Source: Methanomassiliicoccus sp. UBA6 (GTDB lineage Archaea > Thermoplasmatota > Thermoplasmata > Methanomassiliicoccales > Methanomassiliicoccaceae). Taken from it: a DNA stretch of 17,780 nt. The position numbers and the translations under genes were made by a program. The notes beneath the pieces were generated by a model that saw only the letters and a list, made by a program, of their open reading frames with translations, had not been told where the DNA came from and ran no database searches. Below are positions 1 through 7,485 of this stretch, in pieces. The stretch is from positions 1 to 17,780 of the forward strand of contig DAVH01000009.1 in assembly GCA_002508545.1 (NCBI GenBank), given 5' to 3'. Numbering within the stretch: the stretch's first letter is position 1; each line of letters opens with the position of its first letter.

Positions 1-955
1 GGTTCATGTTGGCCCAGGATATATAGCACGGGGCCTCGTAGCCCGGCACCAGCCTCTTGAACGAGTTGACATGGGAGTTGATGACCGCGCAGGTCTCCTT
101 GGAGTGGGCCAGCAGGCCGCCCAGGTACTTCATGGCGACATCGCTCAGGCCGAACTTCCCCGAGGGGTCGTCGAAGGCGTTGCCATTGGGCCCGGAGAGG
201 CTCTGGTGGACGTGCATGCCGGAGCCGGCCATCTTGTACATAGGCTTGGGCATGAAGCTCGCATACAGGCCGTGCTGGAGCGCTATGGTCTTCACCGCCA
301 GCTTGAAGGTCATCAGGCGGTCGGCCACGGTGAGGGCGTCGTTGTAGCGCATGTCCACCTCGTGCTGCCCGGGCGCGACCTCGTGGTGGGAAGCCTCGCA
401 ATCGAAGCCCATGACGTCGAGGTTCAGCATGATGTGCTTCCTCACCTCCTCCCCCTTGTCCAGCGCCATGAGGTCGAAGTAGCCGGCGGAATCGGCCGGC
501 GCCGCGACGGGGTTCCCCTTGGCGTCCAGGCTGAAGAGGAAGAACTCGAACTCCGGTCCGAGGTTCACGGTGTAGCCCTTCTCCTTGGCCTTGTCCACCA
601 TCTTCTCCAGCACCCAACGGGGGTCGCCCTTGAACCGGTTGCCCGAGTGATCGTAGATCTGGCACAGGAGCCGCGCCGTCTTGATGCCGCCATTGCAGGT
701 CCATGGATAGATCTGGAAGGAGGAGAGGATCGGCTGGGCCCTCATGTCCGATTCCTCGATGGTGGCGTAGCCGAGGATGGATGAACCGTCGATGAACATG
801 CCCTCGTCGAGCGCCTTCTCGATGTTGGATGTGGGGAGGGCGACGGACTTCACCGCGCCCAGGATGTCCGAGAACTGCATCTCGATGAACTTGACGTTCT
901 GCTCCTTGACGGTCTTTATGATGCTCTCTCTGGAGAGCTCATTGGCGGCAGGCAT
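1..955 (-). CDS. glnA: Glutamine synthetase, type I (C-terminus cut by window edge)
   Basis: Makes glutamine from glutamate, ammonia and ATP in the cytosol. The 318 residues visible begin MPAANELSRES and carry the beta-grasp N-domain (about 15-100) followed by the catalytic domain. Family motifs seen: FIDGSSI near 54-60, the metal ligands E135 and E137 in GPEFEFF, E192 and E199 in HHEVAPGQHEVD, and H248 in GSGMHVHQS. The family is usually about 440 residues, so roughly 120 C-terminal residues lie outside the window. I chose ATG at 955; there is no obvious Shine-Dalgarno before it. A weak A/T-rich patch at about 977-991 could serve a near-leaderless transcript, or the gene may be read from alaX 66 bp upstream. 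Its product, glutamine, is the amide donor of the GatCAB encoded 4 kb away. Subtype I-alpha or I-beta cannot be decided from this part. Confidence 0.95.
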   Translation of the reverse strand, partial: MPAANELSRESIIKTVKEQNVKFIEMQFSDILGAVKSVALPTSNIEKALDEGMFIDGSSILGYATIEESDMRAQPILSSFQIYPWTCNGGIKTARLLCQIYDHSGNRFKGDPRWVLEKMVDKAKEKGYTVNLGPEFEFFLFSLDAKGNPVAAPADSAGYFDLMALDKGEEVRKHIMLNLDVMGFDCEASHHEVAPGQHEVDMRYNDALTVADRLMTFKLAVKTIALQHGLYASFMPKPMYKMAGSGMHVHQSLSGPNGNAFDDPSGKFGLSDVAMKYLGGLLAHSKETCAVINSHVNSFKRLVPGYEAPCYISWANMN

Positions 956-1021
956 AGGTGGGGATAGATGGAGGTCAGTTAAGAGTTTTTCTAGCCGAAT
1001 AACTTCATATGGCGGCGGATC

Positions 1022-2215
1022 TTAGATATCCGAACTCATTAAGGCGTCGGTCATAGCCGCTATGGCCGCCACCATCGCCTCCTCCGCCCCCTCGCCCGTG
1101 GGAGCTCCTCCGGTGGCGAAGTTGGGCTTTCCCCCGCCCCTGCCCCCGATTTTGGACAGGGCGTGGTTGAGGACCGCCACGCAGTCGACCTTGAGGCTCG
1201 GGTTGCTGGCCACCACCAGCATGAAGCGCTCGTCCACCGTGCCCAGCACGCACATCGCCCGGTCCTTGATGAACCGGGTGGCGGCGTCGGCGACGGTCTT
1301 CTTGTCCATGTTCTCGAAGATCCCGGAGTAGAGCTTGACGCCGTTGATGTCCGAGGGGACGAGCCCGTCCAGCGCCTTGGCCCCGTACCTCCGCAGGGCC
1401 GCCGCCGCCCTCTCCTTCTCCCGTATCATGTTCCCCAGCGCCCCTAGGAGGTCGTTGGGCGTGGAGCCCAGGGCCTCGGCCGCGCGGAGGGACATGATCG
1501 CGAGCTCGGACGCCCTCGCCTTCGCCCGGTCCCCCACCTCGAACTCGACCTCCAGGTCCCCCACCGGGCGCGCGGAGGTGAGCCCGGTCACCAGGACCAT
1601 CCCCAGCTCCGAGGTGTTGCGCACGTGCACGCCGGAGCAGGCCGCCCGGTCCAGGTCCCCGATCTCCACGACCCTCACGGTGTCCCCGTGGATGCGCTCC
1701 ATCTTCACCCTCGCTTCCGTCAGGTACGGGTCGTCCCGCTTCACCAGCCTCTCGGTGATGGGCAGCCCGGAGGCGATCGCCTCCATCACCCGCCTTTCCG
1801 CCTGGCACACCATGTCCCAGTCGAGCTCGCCGCTGACGATGACGCTCTTCTTCTCCGGTGCTATGGAGATCTTGACCAGCTGAAGCTCCGGGCTGATGCT
1901 CTGGAGGCAGGAGAACAGGAGGTGCTCGCCGGTGTGCCCCCTCATGAGATCGAACCTCCTCTGCCAATCGATCACGCCGTGCACCTCGTCGCCCACCGAG
2001 AAGGCATGGCCCGGGGTCTTGTGGAGGATGCTGCCGTTGTCCTTCTTCACCTCTACCACCGCCGTGCCGGACAGCGTCCCGCGGTCCGGCTCCTGCCCAC
2101 CTCCGCCGGGGTAGAACGCGGTGCGGTCGAGGACGATCCACTCGCCCCGGACCTCCGCTACCCGGGCATCGAACTCGCGGCAGTAGGGATCGCTCTGGTA
2201 AAGGAAGACGGTCAT
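1022..2215 (-). CDS. alaX: Alanyl-tRNA editing protein, AlaX-L type
   Basis: A free-standing trans-editing hydrolase that deacylates tRNA(Ala) mischarged with serine or glycine. The 397 residues show an AlaRS-like beta-barrel domain at the N-terminus (RTAFYPGGGGQEPDRG at 31-46), then the editing domain with its zinc ligands in the HxxxH motif (H94, H98 in GHTGEHLL) and the CxxxH motif (C193, H197 in CSGVH). The C-terminal third has a DHHA1-like region ending in a glycine-rich stretch at 357-370 (GGRGGGKPNFATGG). This long form with DHHA1 is what is called AlaX-L; short forms lack it. The start is ATG at 2215. A TATA-like element at 2238-2248 lies 26-30 nt upstream, so the mRNA is probably leaderless or nearly so. 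It runs toward glnA and is divergent from the Lrp gene. Confidence 0.93.
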   Translation of the reverse strand: MTVFLYQSDPYCREFDARVAEVRGEWIVLDRTAFYPGGGGQEPDRGTLSGTAVVEVKKDNGSILHKTPGHAFSVGDEVHGVIDWQRRFDLMRGHTGEHLLFSCLQSISPELQLVKISIAPEKKSVIVSGELDWDMVCQAERRVMEAIASGLPITERLVKRDDPYLTEARVKMERIHGDTVRVVEIGDLDRAACSGVHVRNTSELGMVLVTGLTSARPVGDLEVEFEVGDRAKARASELAIMSLRAAEALGSTPNDLLGALGNMIREKERAAAALRRYGAKALDGLVPSDINGVKLYSGIFENMDKKTVADAATRFIKDRAMCVLGTVDERFMLVVASNPSLKVDCVAVLNHALSKIGGRGGGKPNFATGGAPTGEGAEEAMVAAIAAMTDALMSSDI

Positions 2216-2235
2216 GGTCGATGGCTAGTCATTGG

Positions 2236-2249
2236 CCGATAATAATCGT
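2236..2249 (-). promoter_or_regulatory. TATA-type promoter of alaX
   Basis: Read on the minus strand the element is CGATTATTATCG. Its centre is about 28 nt before the alaX ATG at 2215, the spacing expected for an archaeal promoter with a leaderless or very short leader. The same bases form a small inverted repeat (CGAT/ATCG arms). Confidence 0.5.
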
Positions 2250-2298
2250 TGCGGGACAGCGCCCGCCTGGGATGGCGACCGGAACGACCCCCCTAATA

Positions 2299-2349
2299 GT
2301 TCTTATACCCCTATTCTCATTAGACGATTGTCCAGTCGGGTATTACAAT
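2299..2349 (+). promoter_or_regulatory. Promoter and possible operator of the Lrp/AsnC gene
   Basis: A TATA-like element, GTTCTTATACC, lies at 2299-2309 and puts the transcription start near 2330. Overlapping that start and reaching the ATG is an inverted pair, ATTGT at 2327-2331 and ACAAT at 2345-2349. Lrp-family regulators often bind imperfect palindromes over their own promoter, so autoregulation is plausible. Five-base arms can occur by chance, and this is inference. No Shine-Dalgarno is evident before the ATG at 2348. Confidence 0.4.
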
Positions 2350-2827
2350 GCTTGATGAGCTTGACAAGCGTATCATCGAGGAGCTGTGCATTTCCAGCCA
2401 GGGCTCCTACCGTCAGATAGCCAAGAGGCTGGGGGTCCACCCCACCACCCTGATCCAGAGGGTCAAGAACTTGGAGGAGCAGGGGATTGTGAAGGGCTAC
2501 CGGGCCAACGTCGACTACCTGAAGCTGGGATACGAGTTCATGGCCCTGGTGCACATCTACACCGAGGGGGACATTCTCGACGTGCAGGCCAAGATAAAGG
2601 CGATGGACAACGTCCTCGCGATCTTCGACGTCACCGGGGAATGCGACTCCATAGCCTGGGTCGCCTGCAAGAACCGGGACCAGTTCTCCGACCTCATCAA
2701 GCGCATGCTCACCATACACGGGATCAAGAAGACCAACACCTACGTGGTCCTGAACATGATCAAGGACCCGTACCAGTTCATCCCCGACCTGAACATCGCC
2801 GGGGACCATCAGGACGGAGCGATATGA
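2348..2827 (+). CDS. Lrp/AsnC family transcriptional regulator
   Basis: A small DNA-binding regulator of the feast/famine family that usually responds to amino acids. The 159 residues start with an AsnC-type winged helix-turn-helix: LDELDKRIIEEL at 2-13, the recognition region YRQIAKRLGVHPTTLIQRVK at 21-40, then EEQGIVKGYRA. A RAM ligand-binding and oligomerisation domain follows from about residue 64 (MALVHI) to 145, with the typical glycine turn in VTGECDSIAWV. Length is normal for the family. It sits between divergent alaX and the downstream aspS, 124 bp away, where a new promoter begins. Its ligand and targets cannot be read from sequence. The amino-acid and tRNA-charging neighbours make aspartate, asparagine or glutamine reasonable guesses, but only guesses. 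Confidence 0.93.
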   Translation: MLDELDKRIIEELCISSQGSYRQIAKRLGVHPTTLIQRVKNLEEQGIVKGYRANVDYLKLGYEFMALVHIYTEGDILDVQAKIKAMDNVLAIFDVTGECDSIAWVACKNRDQFSDLIKRMLTIHGIKKTNTYVVLNMIKDPYQFIPDLNIAGDHQDGAI

Positions 2828-2895
2828 CCGGGCAGCCGATGGCCCGCCGTCCAGCATTCTCCTTCGCTATCAATAATTGACGGCCCCGCACCGAA

Positions 2896-2946
2896 TGGTT
2901 TATGATGGGGCCACATATTTGGACGACCGCGACTTCTAGAGAGGTC
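2896..2946 (+). promoter_or_regulatory. Promoter and Shine-Dalgarno of aspS
   Basis: A TATA element, GGTTTATGAT, at 2897-2906 predicts a start of transcription near 2928. The resulting leader of about 24 nt contains GAGGT at 2941-2945, six bases before ATG 2952. This Shine-Dalgarno supports the first of two tandem ATG codons (2952, 2955), with the second also within reach. A second A/T patch, ACATATTT at 2913-2920, would give a start beyond the Shine-Dalgarno and is less likely. Confidence 0.55.
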
Positions 2947-2951
2947 TGTAA

Positions 2952-4781
2952 ATGATGAGGACACACACCTGCGGAGAACTGCGCGCCGATCATCTGGGCA
3001 AGCAAGTACAGCTGGCCGGCTGGATCAGGTTCTCCCGAGACCATGGCGGGGTCCTCTTCTTCGACCTGGCCGACGCGTACGGCACCACCCAGGTGGTGTA
3101 CGACCCCGAGGCCATGTCAAGAGAGGAGAACCGCGAGAGCCTGGAAAGGATGCTCAAGTCCTTCGGCCGAGAGTCTGTAATCTCGGTCGCCGGAGTGGTC
3201 AGGAATCGTGTGCCCGGGACCGAGGACCCCCGCAACCCGACCGGTCACCTGGAGGTCCTCATCGAGGACGCCGAGCTTCTCAACTCTTCGAAGCCCCTGC
3301 CGTTCGAGGTGGCCGACCAGAAGGGATCGCTCCTGCCGTCCGAGGACCTGCGCCTGAAGTACCGGTTCCTTGATCTCAGGCGTACCCAGATGGCCAACAA
3401 CCTCCGGTTCCGCCACCGGGTTATCGCCGCGGCTAGGCGGGCCCTGGACGACCAGGGGTTCGTGGAGGTCGAGACCCCAATGCTGTGCCGTCAGACGCCG
3501 GAGGGCGCCAGGGACTTCATCGTCCCGTCGAGGATATCGCCCGGCACCTTCTACGCTCTTCCCCAGTCCCCCCAGCTCTACAAGCAGATGCTGATGGTGG
3601 GCGGCATGGACAAGTACTACCAGGTGGCCCGCTGCTTCCGCGACGAGGACTCAAGGTCCGACCGCCAGCCCGAGTTCACCCAGCTGGACGTGGAGATGTC
3701 CTTCGTGGACGACCGCGACGTCCAGAAATTGATCGAGGAAGTGCTGTCCACGGTGTGGCGGTCGATCTACGGCCGGGAGCTGAAGACGCCGTTCCCGAGG
3801 GTCACCTTCCACGAGGCGATGCACCGCTACGGCACCGACGCCCCGGACATCCGCTACGGTCTCGAGCTTCACGACGTCACCGACATCGTGCGGGGAGCGA
3901 ACTACGAGATCTTCAAGAGAATACTGTCCAAGGGCGGGAAGGTCGAGTGCATGAACGTCAAGGCCGACCTCATGAGGCCGACCTCCGGCGACGAGTCCGC
4001 GGTCGGCAGGAACGAGGTCGACCGGCTGATCGAGTGGGCCAAGTCCCAGGGCATGGGCGGCCTCACCTGGATGCGGATGACCCCCGAGGGCCTGCAGAGC
4101 AACATCGTGAAGTACTTCCCCCGGGAAGTGACCGCCGCCCTGGAGAAGGAGATGGACGCCCAGGAGGGCGACCTCCTGCTGTTCCTCGCGGGCTCGGAGA
4201 TTGCCGCGCTCAAGGCCGGCGGCGAGCTGAGGCGCAAGCTGGCCCGGGACCTCAGGCTCACCGAGGGCAAGGACCACCAGTTCGTCTGGCTGGTCGGCTG
4301 CCCGCTGTTCCAGAAGGACAGCGTGTCCGGGCAATTGGAAGCGTTCCACCATCCCTTCGTGAGGCCGGAGAGCACCGACCTCGAGGGATGCAACCTCAAC
4401 TGCCTCGGCGGGCTGAGCTACGACCTGGTGCTCGACGGCTCGGAGATCGGCTCCGGCTCCATCAGGTGCCACGACCCCGAGGTGCAGCGCAAGGTGTTCC
4501 GCCTCCTGGGCATGTCCGATGAGAAGATCGACACCGACTTCGGGTTCTTCCTCGAGGCGCTGGGATACGGAGCCCCGCCCCACGGGGGCATCGCGCTGGG
4601 CATCGACCGCCTGGTGTCGATCCTGCTGGGCTGCGATACCATCCGCGAGGTGATCGCGTTCCCGAAGAACAAGAAGTTCCAGTCGCTCATGGACGGCGCG
4701 CCGGCCAAGGTCGAGGAGACCAAGCTCTCCGAGCTCCAGTTGCTCTGCCTGGTCGGTGACGACGAGGACGACGCCTGTTGA
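2952..4781 (+). CDS. aspS: Aspartyl-tRNA synthetase, bacterial architecture, probably non-discriminating
   Basis: Charges tRNA(Asp), and probably also tRNA(Asn), with aspartate. The 609 residues follow the bacterial layout: N-terminal OB-fold anticodon domain (1-110), class II core with QTPEGARDF at 181-189, motif 2 at 223-250 (RCFRDED at 227-233, RQPEFTQLDVEMSF), a GAD insertion domain at about 310-425, and motif 3 GIALGIDRL at 546-554. HHPF at 466-469 and LDGSEIGSGSIR at 494-505 are also bacterial signatures. Typical archaeal AspRS is about 430 residues and lacks the GAD insertion. Residue 31 is histidine (SRDHGG), as in the non-discriminating Pseudomonas aeruginosa enzyme, where discriminating relatives have leucine. 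The gene converges on the gatCAB operon, which fits a two-step route to Asn-tRNA(Asn). Its codon use resembles its neighbours, so any transfer is old. Confidence 0.95.
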   Translation: MMRTHTCGELRADHLGKQVQLAGWIRFSRDHGGVLFFDLADAYGTTQVVYDPEAMSREENRESLERMLKSFGRESVISVAGVVRNRVPGTEDPRNPTGHLEVLIEDAELLNSSKPLPFEVADQKGSLLPSEDLRLKYRFLDLRRTQMANNLRFRHRVIAAARRALDDQGFVEVETPMLCRQTPEGARDFIVPSRISPGTFYALPQSPQLYKQMLMVGGMDKYYQVARCFRDEDSRSDRQPEFTQLDVEMSFVDDRDVQKLIEEVLSTVWRSIYGRELKTPFPRVTFHEAMHRYGTDAPDIRYGLELHDVTDIVRGANYEIFKRILSKGGKVECMNVKADLMRPTSGDESAVGRNEVDRLIEWAKSQGMGGLTWMRMTPEGLQSNIVKYFPREVTAALEKEMDAQEGDLLLFLAGSEIAALKAGGELRRKLARDLRLTEGKDHQFVWLVGCPLFQKDSVSGQLEAFHHPFVRPESTDLEGCNLNCLGGLSYDLVLDGSEIGSGSIRCHDPEVQRKVFRLLGMSDEKIDTDFGFFLEALGYGAPPHGGIALGIDRLVSILLGCDTIREVIAFPKNKKFQSLMDGAPAKVEETKLSELQLLCLVGDDEDDAC

Positions 4782-4790
4782 GCTTGTCCG

Positions 4791-4822
4791 CTCCGCCGGG
4801 CGGGGCTTCCCGCTCGCCGGAG
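4791..4822. terminator. Imperfect hairpin between convergent aspS and gatB
   Basis: The gap between the two stops holds an imperfect inverted repeat. GCTCCG at 4791-4796 pairs with CGGAGC at 4817-4822, and the arms continue inward through GC-rich bases with a mismatch and a bulge around GCTT. On the plus strand it is followed by an A/T and T-rich run (ATAATCTCTTTT, 4825-4836). Position and shape suggest a shared bidirectional end. Archaeal termination mostly relies on oligo-T, so this is a moderate call. Confidence 0.4.
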
Positions 4823-6163
4823 CTATAATCTCTTTTCCAACTCCATTTTCATTCTTTCGGCGACGACCTTCGAGGAGTACTTTCCCTTCATCGCCTTCAT
4901 GACCTGGCCGATGAGGAAGTTGGCCGCCCGCTCGTTGCCCTTGTAGTCGCGAACGACCTCCGGATGCTCGTCCACCAGCTTCACGATGAGCGCGTCCAGG
5001 TCGCCAGCGTCCTCCCCGGGCGCAGCGGCCTCTTTCCCGCTGGGCAACGCGGAGATGCGCATCCGGCCCTCGCTGTCGGTCATCTTGCCCGAGGTGACGG
5101 CGGTGACGATGCCGATGATGTCCTCCCTCAGCTCAGAGGCCTTTTCACGAAGGTCCTTCCAGCTGGAGCTCAGCGGGCCCATGGTCCAGCTCATCGCCGC
5201 CTCCCCGCCGACCTTCGCGGCGAGGGCCTCGAACATGTCCGCCAGGGCCCAGTCGGTGAGGACGATCTGGCGGGCGGCGGGGGCCGCGATGCCCCATTCC
5301 TTCGACAGCCTGGCCGCCCGCACCAGGGGGGTCTCGGGGATGGCCATCGAGGCGGCCAGGGGACCGATGCGATAGGTCCCCAGGTCCGGCTCGCCGATGT
5401 AGCCGTAGTCCTCCTCGAACTCCTTCTCCCGGCCGGGCATGGTGACGCCGCGCTCCTCGTCGAAGTGCCTGGTCTCGCGGACGATGCGCTTCTTGGCCGC
5501 GAGCATCTTGGTCTGGCGGGTGACCTCCGACCTCAATCCTCTTTCCACGTTCTTGAGGCCGGTGATGTTCTTGATCTCCACCCTCTCCTCGCCCACCGAG
5601 ACGTTGGCGTCCACCCTCATGGTCTGCTCCTCTCCGGTGACGCCGATGAGGCGGCGGAGCTCGATGATGAGGTCGGTCAGGAAGTCCCTGGCCTCCGCCG
5701 GCGAGGTCATGTCCGGAGCGGTGACGATCTCCACCAGCGGTATGCCGGAGCGGTCGTAGTCGACCATGGCGACCTCCTCGCCGGAGCGGCCGACCCTCCT
5801 GATGCGTCCGGGGTCCTCCTCGATGTGCACCCTCCAGATGCCCACCCGCTTCTCGCCGACCATGAAGTGCCCGTCCACGCCCAGCGGCGAATCGTACTGG
5901 GTGATCTGGAAGTTCTTCGGAAGATCGGGATAGAAATAGGTCTTGCGGGCGAACCACACCCGGTCCGACATCTTGCAGTTGAGGAACTTGGCGATGAGGA
6001 CGCCCATCTCCAGCGCCTGGCGGTTCAGGAACGGCCTCGCGCCGGGGAAGCCCAGGCACACCGGGCACACCGAGCTGTTGGGCGCATCGCCCGACGTCGA
6101 GCAGCCGCAGAAGAGCTTGGACCTGGTCGGCAGCTGCACATGTATCTCTAGCCCGATCTTCAT
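4823..6163 (-). CDS. gatB: Asp/Glu-tRNA amidotransferase subunit B
   Basis: The tRNA-binding kinase-like subunit of GatCAB; it activates Asp-tRNA(Asn) (or Glu-tRNA(Gln)) with ATP before ammonia transfer. It starts MKIGLEIHVQLPTRSKLFCGC and has the zinc knuckle cysteines C19, C21, C33 and C36 (CPVCLGFPG). Further family blocks are IEEDPGR, VDYDRSGIPLVEIVT, MRVDANVSV, VEIKNITGLKNVERG, ETRHFDEERGV and YGYIGEPDL. The C-terminal YqeY-like tail ends around FLIGQVMKAMKGKYSS. At 446 residues it is a little shorter than the usual 470-480. It is last in gatC-gatA-gatB, its ATG overlapping the gatA stop by four bases (ATGA), which implies translational coupling. In archaea GatDE serves tRNA(Gln), so this enzyme most likely makes Asn-tRNA(Asn). 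Confidence 0.96.
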   Translation of the reverse strand: MKIGLEIHVQLPTRSKLFCGCSTSGDAPNSSVCPVCLGFPGARPFLNRQALEMGVLIAKFLNCKMSDRVWFARKTYFYPDLPKNFQITQYDSPLGVDGHFMVGEKRVGIWRVHIEEDPGRIRRVGRSGEEVAMVDYDRSGIPLVEIVTAPDMTSPAEARDFLTDLIIELRRLIGVTGEEQTMRVDANVSVGEERVEIKNITGLKNVERGLRSEVTRQTKMLAAKKRIVRETRHFDEERGVTMPGREKEFEEDYGYIGEPDLGTYRIGPLAASMAIPETPLVRAARLSKEWGIAAPAARQIVLTDWALADMFEALAAKVGGEAAMSWTMGPLSSSWKDLREKASELREDIIGIVTAVTSGKMTDSEGRMRISALPSGKEAAAPGEDAGDLDALIVKLVDEHPEVVRDYKGNERAANFLIGQVMKAMKGKYSSKVVAERMKMELEKRL

Positions 6164-7485
6164 GCCGTCACCTCCGGGAACCGGTAATGGAACGACTCCT
6201 CCCAGGAACGGGCGAGGCTGACCAGCGAGCCCTCAGCCCACTGCGGTGCCACCGCCTGCATGCCGATGGGAATCCCCCTGCTGTATCCGCAGGGCAGCGA
6301 GATGTGAGGCATGCCGGCCAGGTTCGGCGGGACGGTGAGGAAGTCGGCCTGGTACATCTCCAGCGGCCTCATCCTCGCGATCTCGTCGAACCGCGGGGCG
6401 ATGAACGGCATGGTCGGCGTGAGCACCGCGTCGCAGGACTCGAACACCTTGCGGTACTCGCGGATGATGAGCTGCCTGACCTGCAGCGCCTTCACGTAGT
6501 AGCGGTTCCGGAACCCGACCATGCGGGAGAAGGTGCCCAGCAGGATCCTCCGCTTGGCCTCGGGCCCGAAATCCTCGGAGCGGGTCTCCGAGAAGAAGTC
6601 GTTGAACCCCTGGTCGAACTCGTGGTTCATCACCCCGAACCTCATGCCGCAGTAGCGAGCCAGGTTCGTGGACGCCTCCGAGGTGGCCAGGATGTAGTAG
6701 GCGGGGATGGCGTAGCGCAGCGAGGGCATCCGCACCTCGCGGACCTTGACGCCGTTCCTGCCCAGCTCCTTCACCGCCTCGGCGAACGACGAGGCGACCT
6801 CGGGCGATAGGCCCACCAGCGCCTCCGCCGGCACCGCCACCGTGGCCACCTCGCCCCTCATGTCCAGCACCGGCTGCGACTGGGAGGTCGGGTCCTTGGC
6901 GTCCGGCCCGGAGATCACCGGGAGATAGCGCTCCAGGTCCCGGGCGGTCCTGGTGAGCAGCCCGACCTTGTCCAGCGAGTTGCCGTAGTCGATGAGGCCC
7001 CATCGGGACACCCTCCCGTAGGTCGGCGTGAGGCCGATGACCCCGCAGAACGACGCGGGGCAGGAGATCGAGCCACCGGTGCTCACTCCCAGCGAGAGGT
7101 GCTCGGGTATGAGAGAGGCGGCCGCGGCCGCTCCCCCGGACGACCCTCCGCAGCACCTCTCGGTGTCGAACGGGTTCCGGGGAATTCCGAACCCGGAGTT
7201 GGTGCTGAAGGTGCCGAAGCCGAACTCGTCCATGTTGGTCTTGCCGATGAGCAGGCCGCCGATCTCCCTCAGCTTCCTGATGGGAGTGGCGTCGAAAGGA
7301 GGCCGGTATCCTTTCAGGATGCGGCTGCCTGCGCGGGCCTGGAAGCCTCTCGCGCAGAGGTTGTCCTTGGCCGAGAAATGGAACTTGCCGTGCTCGAGGG
7401 CCAGAGGGTCCTCGATCCGTTCGCAGAACACCGCGTGCCTCTCGTCCAGGGCCTGGAGCCCGTCCACGGTGGGGAAGGGGATCAC
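6160..7485 (-). CDS. gatA: Asp/Glu-tRNA amidotransferase subunit A, N-terminally short
   Basis: The amidase subunit that releases ammonia from glutamine for the GatB site. The 441 residues contain the amidase-signature triad Lys-cisSer-Ser: K40 (SAKDN), S139 (STGGSIS) and S115 (GGSSGGAAA). The spacings of 75 and 24 residues equal those of Staphylococcus aureus GatA (K79, S154, S178), so the core is intact while about 39 N-terminal residues (the first helices) are absent. The start is GTG at 7485, forming GTGA with the stop of gatC; an earlier start would have to lie inside gatC. The following C-terminal part (SRWGLIDYGNSLDKVG, then APRFDEIARM and GMPHISLPCG) matches the family. Coupled overlaps on both sides mark a single transcript with gatC and gatB. 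Confidence 0.95.
   Translation of the reverse strand: MIPFPTVDGLQALDERHAVFCERIEDPLALEHGKFHFSAKDNLCARGFQARAGSRILKGYRPPFDATPIRKLREIGGLLIGKTNMDEFGFGTFSTNSGFGIPRNPFDTERCCGGSSGGAAAAASLIPEHLSLGVSTGGSISCPASFCGVIGLTPTYGRVSRWGLIDYGNSLDKVGLLTRTARDLERYLPVISGPDAKDPTSQSQPVLDMRGEVATVAVPAEALVGLSPEVASSFAEAVKELGRNGVKVREVRMPSLRYAIPAYYILATSEASTNLARYCGMRFGVMNHEFDQGFNDFFSETRSEDFGPEAKRRILLGTFSRMVGFRNRYYVKALQVRQLIIREYRKVFESCDAVLTPTMPFIAPRFDEIARMRPLEMYQADFLTVPPNLAGMPHISLPCGYSRGIPIGMQAVAPQWAEGSLVSLARSWEESFHYRFPEVTA

Noticed and set aside
1005..2141. 378-codon open frame on the minus strand overlapping alaX
   Set aside because: It is a shifted frame of alaX with biased Arg/Gly/His composition and no family motif; alaX itself has all catalytic residues.
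3485..4522. 345-codon open frame inside aspS
   Set aside because: A GC-driven shadow frame with low-complexity Arg/Pro/Gly content; AspRS covers the region completely.
4964..6151. 395-codon plus-strand frame opposite gatB
   Set aside because: Antisense shadow rich in His, Gly and Leu; gatB motifs on the other strand are intact.
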